Assembly: GCA_033239125.1 (NCBI GenBank)
Contig: BSWB01000007.1
Span: forward strand, 108,320,082-108,384,081
DNA from: Fagopyrum homotropicum
Lineage: Eukaryota; Streptophyta; Magnoliopsida; Caryophyllales; Polygonaceae
Direction: 5' to 3'
DNA: 64,000 nt
Both the position numbers and the translations under genes were made by a program. The notes under the pieces were generated by a model. That model was given only the letters and a program-made list of their open reading frames with translations, did not search any database and was not told the origin of the DNA. Every line of letters begins with the position of its first letter. Position 1 is the stretch's first letter. Positions 13,808-24,800 of this stretch are shown one piece after another.

Positions 13808-14702
13808 GAAAAAATACCAAATACAAACTTTAAAAACTACTATTTGATACACAAACTATTTTACATTAAACTAATTTTGATACAAGGTGAAAATCTAGCC
13901 AAATTTTATTCCAAAAACCGTCCATATACTTTTAAATGACACAAATTGACCCCTATATTTTATTTTCTTGCAAAAATCATCTATGTTATTTTTTGGATAC
14001 TTAACGAATTAGGTAATAAAAGTTAGTCATCACTTTATTTTTAATATTTAAGGTAGTTTATTAATTAAAAAAGTTAAGAAGTTTTAAAAAATAAAATTTT
14101 GGTTAATAGAACCATGTTTGGTGTATTGTTTTATGGATAGTTTGAGGGAATAATCCATGTTTGTAGGTAAAACATAATGAAAGAATATATTACTTGTTTA
14201 AAAATTTGTGTAATTTGAAATTTTAAAATTAATATATTTAACGTAAATTTGTGGGAAAAAATCTACATTTCATGTATATATTTTAAAAATTCAAAAATCA
14301 ATCTTATTTTATACCAAAAATTTATGAGAATGTCTTCAAGTATGGGTCTTTTAACCAAAAATTTATTTTTAAAGTTTTAAAACTTTTCAATCATTCTTAT
14401 AGTTATATTTTAAATAAATGGTCTAAAATATCTAAGAATTAAGTGATAGCTAGCCTTTATTATATAATTTATTAGGTATAAAAAAATTAAAATGGATGTT
14501 TTTTGAAAGAAAGTATAATGTAGGAGTAATTTTGTGTGATTTAAATAGTTATGGGCGATTTTTGTAATAAAATTTTTCATAATTTTACCCCGTATCAAAA
14601 TTGGTTTAATGTGAAATAGTTTGTATACTAACTAGTAATTTTTAAAGTTTGTATTATTTGTTGTTCATACCTCATAGTTGGTATTATTTTTGGTCATTTT
14701 TC
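13808..14702. mobile_element. Inverted-repeat DNA element (MULE/foldback-like, non-autonomous)
   Basis: The two ends are inverted repeats of roughly 80-110 bp. The left end (13808-13885) has ACAAACTTTAAAAACTACTA, then TACACAAACTATTTTACATT, then AATTTTGATAC. The right end (about 14590-14702), read on the minus strand, has the same blocks with a few changes. The interior is AT-rich with no credible coding sequence. Both sides are ATT microsatellite, so a 9-bp TTATTATTA target duplication fits but cannot be told apart from the repeat. Long terminal inverted repeats with a 9-bp duplication would suggest a Mutator-like element. Confidence 0.65.

Positions 14703-14767
<65 letters not shown>
14703..14767. 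repeat. (ATT)n microsatellite
   Basis: About twenty uninterrupted ATT units. The short ATT run at 13790-13807 on the far side of the inverted-repeat element is probably the other half of the same microsatellite. Confidence 0.95.
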
Positions 14768-14769
<2 letters not shown>

Positions 14770-15983
14770 TAAAGCAGAAGTCTCCTTTGTCACGAGCATA
14801 AGTCTTATTTGCCACGTGTCTCCCCCCAAAGCCTCTTTTATCACGTGTCGTCCCCATGATTAATGTTAGTCTAACGAAAATTAATCACGTAATTTAAGTC
14901 ATTATTTTGTAAATCGGATTTTAAAAAAGTTTGCTAAAACAATTAATTATATTCTGATGATAAACATTATTATTATCTTTATCTTATATACTAAAGCAAC
15001 TCGTGAACTTACACATGGCACAGTTTCATGAAGCCACATCATCAAATTTATATCTGTCAGCTTTTTGTAAAGATATGTCCCACCATATTAAATAAATTTA
15101 TTTTTTATATTTATTTTAAATAAATTACTAGCTAGATTGACCAGATTCTTTCTCAAACCGATGAAATTTTGTCAAACTTTTGTAAAGTCACACCCCACCA
15201 TGTTCGTCCCTAACCTCTTTCGATTTCAATAAGTTAATCTCATTTGATTCGTTGTTATTGTCTTATTGAGATATACTTTGACAACACATATTGAAATTCT
15301 ACTGTGTCAAATTTAATTGACTAACTAATTGAGATTATAGTCTTACTTAAATACGAAAAAGCTTTTACCTTTAAATTGTCAAATTTGATTGACTAACTAA
15401 TTGAGATTTAGTTCCTTATATTAAATATCAATTAGAACCTAAACATGCTCTGGCGACCTCATGGCAAGAGATACGTTAGTTATTCAAAGTTTTTACATTT
15501 GAATCCAAATAATACGTGTAACACGGGTGGAAAAAAAAAAGAAAAAAAATTCATTTACTAAAAATATCAAATTTGATACGTTATTTACTGCACCAAAAGA
15601 TTACAAATCTATTAATCAAACAAAAGATGGTTGGCTAAGGATTATAATCGATCATTTTATATATATTTAAAAAAATTGTAAACAATCTAGATTGGTTCAA
15701 AGCAATCACATATAACTACCTAACATAACAATAATCCCACATATAACAAATCAGTTTTATGATTCTCATAACCGATTAGTTTTACGATTTCATTAGTTGT
15801 TCTGCATAAAAAGATATGATTTGGTATCATAATTGATCATTTTATTAAAATATATATATATAGGCTGCTATATATATAACACATTGATGTTATCAATTCA
15901 TCAATTTATCCATCAAAATACACCAGTGACCTCCACAATCATAATACATCAACGAACTCCACAGTCTCAATAGGGTTTGTTCA
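14768..15983. other. AT-rich spacer with possible Helitron-like motifs
   Basis: No gene seen. Two phrases, TATATTAAAGCAGAAGTC near 14766 and TATATACTAAAGCAACTC near 14987, resemble the TATA(T)TAAA(G)C strings near the 5' ends of many plant Helitrons, and CACGTGTC boxes follow the first. Since an RPA-like gene starts just downstream and Helitrons often carry such genes, the region may be a Helitron relic. No Rep/helicase was found. Confidence 0.3.
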
Positions 15984-17350
15984 ATGAACAAAAATATCAC
16001 ACATGTGGCCGATCTTAACAAGAAAGGCAATGCGAACAATGTAATCCAAATCCATCTCTTGCATACATGGCAATTGTTCCGTTTCAATAAAGAAGAAAAC
16101 ACAACAACTTTATGTTGAAAATGAGTGCATGTTTGTTGATTTGAAGGTATGAATTGCTCAATATGTAAGTTATCAATTTAAATATTGTTTACGGCATAAC
16201 TTATTTAAACCTTAATTTTTTACATACAGGGAATTAAGATTGTTGCACGGATTAAGAAGTCAAAGAACCCATTCACCCATTTGGCAAATGGTGGGGCCTA
16301 TATAATCTCATCCTTTGGGGTTAACAATCATACCGGCAATTACCGTTATTGCCAACATATGTACAAGTTAATGTTCTTTTACACCATCGTTGTGAAAATA
16401 ATTCAGAACATTGAGATACCACATAATGTATTTTCCTTTGTTGAGTTTGATGACATCCTTAAAAAGGTTCCTCATGACATTTATTTAGTTGGTAAGTTGT
16501 AATACTTTTAATTTGCTAATTTATTATTATACTATTCTAACTATTTTAAATATTTGCAAATATCATTGTCATTTTGTCCGACATTAGTGAAATTGTTGAT
16601 ACTACATTGTTCACAAATATCTGAAATCCATAAGAGAATAGATATTCAACTTCAAGACCTAAGGTTTATGTGAATTTTAGTAGTAGTTGTATATTTATCA
16701 TATATTCATTTTATCAAATAACAAAATAGTTTATATTATCTTAGTGGGAACAAAATAAACTGCACTCTTTGGGATTCTTATGCTATGAAGTTTCAACAAT
16801 ATCTCAATGTAACATCGAATGATGTTGTAGTTGTAATCATTCGATTTGTAAAATTGAGGTCATTTCTAAGTAAGTCATCTAAATTAAATTATTTCATGCA
16901 AATTGTAACGTCTGCATTATGAATACATACTAATATTTGGCATTTGTGTAGATGAATTCAGGCTTGGGAATGCACATGGCGATACAAGGTTATTTGTTAA
17001 TAAAGAAGATATGTCCGAGATGATGGAGTTTAAAGAAAAGTTAGTTTGTTCCAACCTCTAATTACTTTAATTTTTTTAAAAAAAATATTTCAACCTTTTT
17101 TTTTAATATTTCTTATCTATAGGCTTAGTGTTGGACAGTTGTATACTGAATGAATCTACCATTACACCGAATTTCTTCTTGAACATTGACTAACGAAAAA
17201 CAATCGAGCAAATTAGAGAGACCTTACAATTGATCAACCATTCATTGATAGCATGTACTTTTTAATTTAAATAATTTATGTTTTCTATTAATTAGCTACT
17301 TTAATCTATAAGAATCAAAGTGGGTAACTATTGCCACTATTAATGACATC
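15984..17350 (+). pseudogene. RPA70-like OB-fold protein, 5' part (interrupted)
   Basis: Replication protein A large-subunit homologs bind single-stranded DNA through OB folds. Pieces in order: 15984-16146 (H-V-A-D-L-N-K-K-G, later E-N-E-C-M-F-V-D-L-K, in two frames); 16230-16491 (K-I-V-A-R-I-K-K, then G-A-Y-I-I-S-S-F-G-V, then Y-K-L-M-F and F-S-F-V-E-F-D-D-I-L); about 16744-16860 (I-N-C-T-L-W-D-S-Y-A-M-K-F, then D-V-V-V-V-I-I); about 16952-17040 (G-D-T-R-L-F-V-N-K-E-D); and near 17300-17350 (K-W-V-T-I-A-T-I-N-D). GT..AG borders are visible, e.g. donor at 16147 and acceptor before 16230. A frame change in the first piece and stops near 17149 and 17191 mark it as decayed. It stops at the LTR of the Tat element and resumes after it. 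Confidence 0.8.
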
Positions 17351-17543
17351 TGTTGAGTAAAAATGTACACAAATTTACAAAACGCCTTTTTCTGTTTTAT
17401 TCGAATACAAATTTACAAAACACATTTTATTTTTTTTATTTGAGTTCGACCCTCTCTTTTTGACCTTTTGATTCTAAGTTATATAAATACCGATGTTTGG
17501 TTTGTTTTGGTGATTTGGGCTGCACCTGTTTTTGGACGGGTTG

Positions 17544-18279
17544 CCTACGTACCTCGTTAAAGAGGATCAAGCCTTACGTAGTTCCGTGCGGTGTTTTCAT
17601 GCATCAGAGAATCAAAGTCCAAACCCACCTTCTAGGAAGGGTTGCCTAGTCGATGATTCAACTATCATTTGCATGGTATTTATATCTCGATCATGCATCA
17701 TAAGATTAAATTAAACCCACCTTCTAGGAAGGGTTGCTTAATTCATCCCGCTATCACGCGCATGATCAAGATTAGTGAGAGGTTATTTTATTTTATTTTA
17801 TTTTAAAACTTGTGACTGAATCTGGTTTATAATTTACCAAATTTCCTACGTATCCTTTATTAGGAATCAAGTCGTACGTAGTTCTTAAAGGGATAAATTT
17901 AGAATTTAATTTTATGACTTTCATTTGATATAAAAGTCAAAAATATATTTTGCGATTAAATTTAATATGTATCCTTTTATATTAAAAGAATATTTAAAAT
18001 TTAACTTTATGACTTTCATTTCATATAAAAGTCAAAAATATATATTTTACGATTGAATTTAATACATATTTATTTGTATCAAATTTCCTACGTATCCGTA
18101 AAAATAAACGGAATCAAATCATACGTAGTTCTTTTAAACCAAGTTAAATTTTACTTGAGTATTTGTTTGACTTTATATTTCAAAAGTTAATTTAATTTGT
18201 GCGATTGAACTCGATAATTTATAAATCGAGTTTCCTACGTAGTCTTTTTATTTTTAAGACATCAAATCACTCGTAGTTC
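17544..18279. repeat. Four copies of the CTACGTA two-stem motif (3' LTR)
   Basis: Copies at 17544-17584, 17845-17884, 18087-18131 and 18234-18279. Each has CCTACGTA, an inner hairpin, a conserved ATCAAGYC-like strand, then TACGTAGTTC (shortened to CGTAGTTC in the fourth). The outer 7-bp stem is CTACGTA/TACGTAG. Inner stems differ in sequence but stay paired: CCTC/GAGG, TCCT/AGGA, TCCGT/ACGGA, GTCTT/AAGAC. Confidence 0.85.
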
Positions 18280-19139
18280 ATAAATGGTATATTAAACCCA
18301 ACGTGTTATATTGGTTTACTTTATATAGGAGTAAACTCAAGTATACTTACTAGTAGACCACTTTATGTTATGCTAGACAAATTTGTACTTGTCTTGAACA
18401 CTTGTAGTACATGCCTGCTACATGTATTATGTACAATTTTGCATGCCATGCGTAGGTATATACCTTTGGATTGGTGGTTGTACCTTGTAAGACTTAGCAA
18501 AATCATATTTTCAAGCCCTTTTCATTTTTTAATAGTCTTAATTAGTTTATAGTGAATGAAATAGGTTTGTAATCAAATCACCATATGTACTCAAGCAAAC
18601 CAATTAAGACGTATTGAGATGAAATTCTTAAAACACACGTTACGTAGGTCGTAGACTGTAATTGTCATCATATACACTTTTTGCAATCACTTTCCCTTGT
18701 AGCATATAAACGACTACAATTCAAACGTTTACAACCCATTTTTATGTATATTTGGAGAATAAAGCCTCATGCAGAGAATGATTGTTTTGTTTAATAAAAC
18801 CCATTTTGACATAAAAAAGCTACCTTATTTAATTTATTTTCTTTTTGTTTGATTTTTATCAAACTCTTCACAAACTTTTGGTGTCATGGGTTATTTTTTA
18901 ATTCCCTTTTCTTTAGGTTCATAACTATTTCGAGCTGGATGGAGTTAAATCAACTTCTACCAAAAAATTATCATGGGCCTTTAACCTCAGTAAAACTGAT
19001 TTAGCTGACTAATGATGATTTGATTATAATTAGGGTCGGAACTGCCATTTCCATGATGATTTTGGACCGAGATAAGCCAACACCTATACATTTTTTAATT
19101 TAGAGCATCAACCCACCTCATATACCCATAGAAAATACA

Positions 19140-19490
19140 TTTTGATCCAAAATGGGTTTACTGTAGTGGTCAAAAGTAAATAACTTTCGAACCCGCTACG
19201 GGTTTAATGTAGCGGTCGAAAGTGATTACTTTCGGATCCGCTACGGGTTTATTGTAGTGATCGAAAGTGATTACTTTCGGACCCGCTACGGGTTTAATCT
19301 AGCGGTGGAAAGTGATTACTTTCGGACCCGCTACGGGTTTGATGGAGCGGTGGAAAATGATTACTTTCGGACCTGCTACGGGTTGAATGGAGCGGTCGAA
19401 AGTAATTACTTTCGGATCCGCTACGGGTTTAATGGAGCGGTCGAAAGTAATTACTTTCGGATCCGCTACGGGTTTATTGTAGTGGTAAAA
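19140..19490. repeat. 45-bp tandem array of alternating hairpins (3' LTR)
   Basis: The phrase GCTACGGG recurs with starts exactly 45 bp apart from about 19196 to 19466 (seven units, plus a degenerate one before them). Each unit holds two inverted repeats: CGAAAGT..ACTTTCG (7 bp, GATT or AATT loop) and CCGCTA..TAGCGG (6 bp). An open frame across the array (19257-19520) exists only because 45 is a multiple of three. Confidence 0.9.
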
Positions 19491-20592
19491 AAATATATAC
19501 TTTCAATCCAACTACAATGATCAACAATTCTGGATAGGACTTCATGTCGATTCTTTCACGTGAAAGTAAGAGTATCGGTCGTGACTTGGTAGCTTGTGGC
19601 GCTTTAGAACAATGAAGCCCAATAATATGTTCACTTCCCAACAACCCTTTTGAACTTTTAGGATCACTAAATATATATGAGAAAACAGTTGTTAATGATT
19701 TCTTAAGATGAAATGCTACTCTGCTACAATTACTAATACATTTGAAAACGGCTAATAATTGCATACAGAGAGCCAAAAATCAATTTGAAAGCGTATACAT
19801 CATTCCCATTGATTTTAAAAGAAAAGATAATTTCAAGCTTTTTAACAACAAAATGGGTATAAATTGAGTTTAAAATGCTTTTGTAATTGAAGTAGGGGAA
19901 TACTGCAAACTTCAAATGAGATAGATCTTTGGACCAGAAGAAGTAGCGGAAAAGCAAATACTCAAGTAACTTAAGCACACCATGAAATCAGGTCCTACCA
20001 CAAGATTGGATCGAATATAGAAGATGATGTTTGATCTTCTATCCTGCGCTTCCGTTTGTAAATCGTGTTCTCTCTCTTTGTGAAACTTTCAATTCGACGT
20101 TTATCTTTTTGAAGATCGTTTTTTTTTTTTGCAGCAAAAGTTTCCTCCCCTCTTTTTTTTAAAGACTATTTTTATGTCTTCTATTTATAGTCAAAGAAGG
20201 TGGAGTTAAGAAAGTAACTCCCTGCAACTTCCATGATCTTGCACCACCTTCTATTTTACTCCTTTTCCTTGATTTTTTTATTTATTTTTAGTAGAACCGC
20301 CCACTACGTGCACTTCTTTGGACTAATTTATTTCTTCATTTTTTTTTGAAATCATTCCAAGATTGCAGCAATTGGCATTTTGGGCTTCTCCATTTTATGA
20401 TTCCATGTAGCAAGAGGCCCGATTGAATTTGTCTAATATTTATTAGACTTAGGCTCAAATTAAAAATAAATAAATCATGTTATCAAACATGAGTACTTTA
20501 GAGAAATTAATCACATGTATAAAATGTAATTAAATTAAATATTTTACATGAAGTAATGAATTATGAAAATTCATAAAATTTGACCCCAAACA

Positions 20593-20606
20593 GTTGCCCC
20601 CGAACT
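20593..20606 (-). other. Polypurine tract of the Tat element
   Basis: On the minus strand TTCGGGGGCAAC sits directly before the LTR start TGTTTGGGG, where plus-strand DNA priming is expected. Confidence 0.65.
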
Positions 20607-21800
20607 TTATGCGTGTGAGAAATTGAACGCGTTGAAAGTTCGAGAGATTTATTTTTTGTAAGACGCTTCGCATTTGAAACCATTTGGTTTCATTTATACA
20701 TGCATGAATGAGGAACATATTGTATATAATTGTTTCAACATAAATTTGTTTGGATTTGAAATTTACCCATAGTCATTTGATCAAAAATATGATGTATGGG
20801 GATAAAAACTTTTGAGCCTTATAGCATTTTTTTTTTTTTTTTTGGAATTTGATTTTTATATTTGATATTCGGCTTGAAGCCTTTTTGTGGTGGACAAGTG
20901 TTTAGTTTTGAGAGTTTTATGCCATTTGTTTAGAGACTTTGTAGATATCTCTTTTAAGTTTTGGGGGGCTTTATTGATCAAGTAGTTTGATGACGTTAGT
21001 CAACATGATTTATCTCTCTTGTTTGAGATTAAATTAAAAGAGTTTGGAAGAATATTATAATTTTTTTTTTTGAGGATATGGGAAAATTCACATTGCGGAG
21101 CAATTGTAAATTTAATCAGTTTTTTGGGGGAAATCAATATATTCCTTGAAAGGAAATTTTGTTTTGAAGAAATTTGAATTAACCATCAAATTTGAGAATG
21201 ATGTTCAAAGTAGAACAATTTCGGCATAGTAGCCTTCAACTTATCATCTTTCGTAGACGTATTTTGCCTACTCTTTTTTTCTTTTTAACAAAGGAAAGGA
21301 AAATGTTTTGTTGGTTTTTGTGGCTGCATCTAGCATTTTGACTAGCTAGACTGCCTACGTACCCCCTTTGTGAGGGATCAAGCCTTTCTCGTAGTTCTTT
21401 TGGGAACTTACGGGACAGTTCTTTTGGGAACTGGTGATTATTACTTTTTTTTTGGGGTGGCTGCACCTAGCATTTGACTAGCTAGACTGCCTACGTACCC
21501 TCTTTGTGAGGGATCAAGCCGTCCGTAGTTCGTTTGGGAACTTACGGGGCAGTTCTTTTGGGAACTGGTGATTTTTTTTTTGGGTGGCTGCACCTAGCAT
21601 TTGACTAGCTAGACTGCCTACGTACCCTCTTTGTGAGGGATCAAGCCGTCCGTAGTTCGTTTGGGAACTTTTTTTTTTTTTAGCCCTTTTTTCTATACAC
21701 ATCACCAAAACAACTCGAACCCACCTTCTATGAAGGGTTTTTCAAGTTATTTCACTATCATTTGTGTACAATGGCCTTTTTTTTTTTTATTTTTCTTACA
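20607..21800 (-). other. 3' UTR of the Tat element with tandem repeats
   Basis: Noncoding, with T-rich runs on the plus strand. 21320-21669 holds three tandem copies of a roughly 125-bp unit, each with CTAGCATTT(T)GACTAGCTAGACTG, a CTACGTA two-stem motif (21355-21394, 21491-21528, 21618-21655; inner stem CCCTC/GAGGG in the last two) and GGGAACT repeats. Tat/Ogre 3' UTRs are known to be hypervariable and to accumulate tandem repeats. Confidence 0.8.
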
Positions 21801-24800
21801 TCAAGTAAAGAACTTCCTTATAAACTTCCCATTTACACAAGAATATAATATCTTGCCTTCATTGTTTGAAAGCTCGTATGCTCCCTTAGGGAAAATCTTG
21901 GTGATAACATATGGGCCTTCCCATTTTGGCTCAAATTTTCCTTTTGATTTTCGGTTAATGACAATTGGTCGTCTTACTGTAAGAACCAAATCACCCACCG
22001 AAAAGGATCGGAACTTGACTCGTTTATTAAATGCACCAGCTACTTGAGCTTGGTAAATTTCGAGTCTTTGTTGTGTCGCCAACCTACACTCGTCTAATGC
22101 TTCAAGTTCAGCTAGACGGACTTTGACATTTTCCTCGGGATCGGTGAGTTGTACCGCAACCCTAAGGGAAGGTAATTGTACCTCCAAAGGTAAGACGGCT
22201 TCAGATCCAAATACCAAATTGTATGGCGTACATCCGGTAGATGTTCGAACTGTTGTCCGGTATGCCCATAATGCTTCATGCAATCTTTCATGCCAATCTC
22301 TTCTTGATTTTGACACAATCTTCTTGAGAATTTTGCATAGGACCTTATTAAATGCTTCGGCTTGACCATTCGAGGATGGATTGTAGCTTGATGAAAAACT
22401 GTGTTTGAAACCGAATTTTTCAGCTAGTTTCACCATTACTTGATTTTTGAAATAAAGGGCATTGTCCGATATTATCTTCAAGGGAACTCCATATCGGTAT
22501 ATCAAATGGATTCTAATAAAGTTGGCAACTTCTTTTGCCCCTACTACTTTCAATGGTAAAGCTTCAGCCCATTTGGAGAAATAATCAGTTGCGGCCAAAA
22601 TGTATTGATGACCCCGTGATGATGAAGGATTTATAGGCCCTACAACATCAAGACCCCATGCATTGAAGAGCCAAGACAATATTGTCGGATGGAGGAGTTG
22701 AGGAGGTTGATGAATGAAATCACCATGAATTTGACACGCATGACATGTCTTAGCAAAATTCATTGCGTCTTTCACCATGGTCGGCCAATAATATCCTAGC
22801 CGTTTAACTTGATCGGCTAACTTAGGACCACCTTGATGTGCCCCACATACTCCGGCATGAGTTTCTGTGAGAATATATTTTGCTTCTTCTTTTGATAAGC
22901 ACCGAAGCAATACACCATCAAAGGCTCTACAATACAATGTATCATTTTTCAACAAGAAACGCGGTGCCCGCCGTTTGATATCCACTTTCTTTTTGGCATC
23001 ATCACGTAAAATCCCATGTTGAAGATATTCAATGATTGGTTGTCGCCAATCAAGGTCTTCATCAATCTCATATACCGAGGCAACATGCACTTCTTCGGTT
23101 GAGTTGAATCGGTCTAGAGCCGATGAAAGCAAATGACGCTCCCCAATTGTGATTTGAATCTCTCTTTCATAAGGTAGTGTTAGGGATGCCGCTAATTTGG
23201 CTAGGGCATCAGCCTTATCATTTCCGGATCTTGACACATGCATTACCTCTATTTGTTGAAATTGTTGCATGAGGCATTTTGCTCTTTCATGTAAAGGAAC
23301 TAAATTTGGGTGTTTTACTTCATATTGCCCATTTATTTGTCTAATGATCAATTGAGAATCACCAAACACTTTTAATGGATCAATATGCAACTCAAGAGCT
23401 ATTTCAAGACCGATTATTAGTGCCTCATATTCTGCCACATTGTTTGTGCAAGTCTCTAAAAGAGAGAAGGAATATGGAACCAAGCCGCCATAAGGAGTGA
23501 TAAATACAATACCAACTCCAGATGCTTGTTTTTTCGCCGCTCCGTCAAAGTATAATTGCCATGAAGTTTCCTCAACCATAAGAACTTCTTCATCTGGTAG
23601 ATCATATGATAATTCTTCATTGTCCGGGGTTGGATGAGCAGCTAAAAAGTCAGCTATGATTTGTCCTTTTACAGCCTTTTGTGACACAAACTTGATGTCA
23701 AAAGGAGCTAATAGCATTGCCCACTTGGCTAATCTCCCAGACAACACTGCTTTTGATAAAATATATCTTAGCGGATCAGCCTTTGAGATCAAGGTGATTT
23801 GATGGGTTAAAAGATAATGTCGTAACTTTTGAACGGCAAACACCAAAGCAAGACATATCTTTTCCATAGCAGAATAATTGTGTTCTGCCCCTACCAAGGT
23901 TCGGCTGATATAGTATAAGGCATTTTCTTTTCCCTCATCATTGTTTTGAGCCAACATAGCCCCTAAGGACCGTTCAAGAGCCGCGGTGTACAAGATTAGA
24001 GGCCTTCTTGATATTGGTGCCATCAAAATTGGTGGATTCATCATATACCTCTTGATGCTATCCAAGGCATTTTGGCATGATTGATCCCATATAAATGGAG
24101 TATCTTTCTTCATTAACCTTAGAAATGGCTGACATCTTCCGGTCAAATTTGAAATGAAACGTCGGATGTAAGCAAGTTTCCCTTGTAAGCCCCGAAGCTC
24201 GCGGAGATTCCTTGGGGGAGGCATATTCATGACTGCCTTAATTTTATCAGGATCGATTTCAATTCCCCGACCCCGAACGATAAAACCAAGAAATTTGCCG
24301 GATGTCACACCGAAGGCACATTTGAGGGGATTCATCTTCAATTGGTGCTTGCGTAGCCTTTCAAAAACCCTTCGAAGATCATTTGGGTGATCTTCTCTTT
24401 CTTTTGTTTTGACAACTAAATCATCCACATAACACTCAACTGTGTTATGAAGCAAATCCCGAAAGATAATTGTCATGGCTCTTTGATAAGTTGCTCCCGC
24501 ATTTTTCAGACCAAAAGGCATTACTGTATAACAATAGGTGCCTTGAGGTGTTCGGAAAGCTGTTAGCTCTTCGTCATGAGGATCCATTTTAATTTGATTG
24601 TATCCCGAGAATCCATCCATGAAAGACAAAGCCTTGAATCCAGTGGTGGCATCAACCAATAACTCAGTTATAGGTAATGGAAATTCATCTTTAGGGCATG
24701 CTTCATTCAAATCCCTAAAGTCCACACAAATACGGAGTTGTCCATTTTTCTTCCTCACAGGAACAATGTTGGCTAGCCAAATCGGATATTGGACCTCACG

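Larger units (their letters stand above)
17351..20592 (-). repeat. 3' LTR of the Tat element (complete)
   Basis: It starts TGTTGAGT on the plus strand and ends CCCCAAACA, giving TGTTTGGGG..CTCAACA on the element strand. Length is 3,242 bp. It contains a TATA-like box (20181-20190), the 45-bp hairpin array (19140-19490) and four copies of the CTACGTA two-stem motif (17544-18279). Confidence 0.9.

Noticed and set aside
14678..14863. Poly-tyrosine ORF
   Set aside because: It is a translation of the ATT microsatellite.
17346..17350. ACATC as a target duplication of the Tat element
   Set aside because: No copy is found at the right border, which is truncated.
19257..19520. 87-residue ORF with repeated D-Y-F-R-T-R-Y-G-F units (and its copy at 31784)
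   Set aside because: It is a by-product of the 45-bp array, whose period is a multiple of three. It lies antisense to the element and has no other gene signs.
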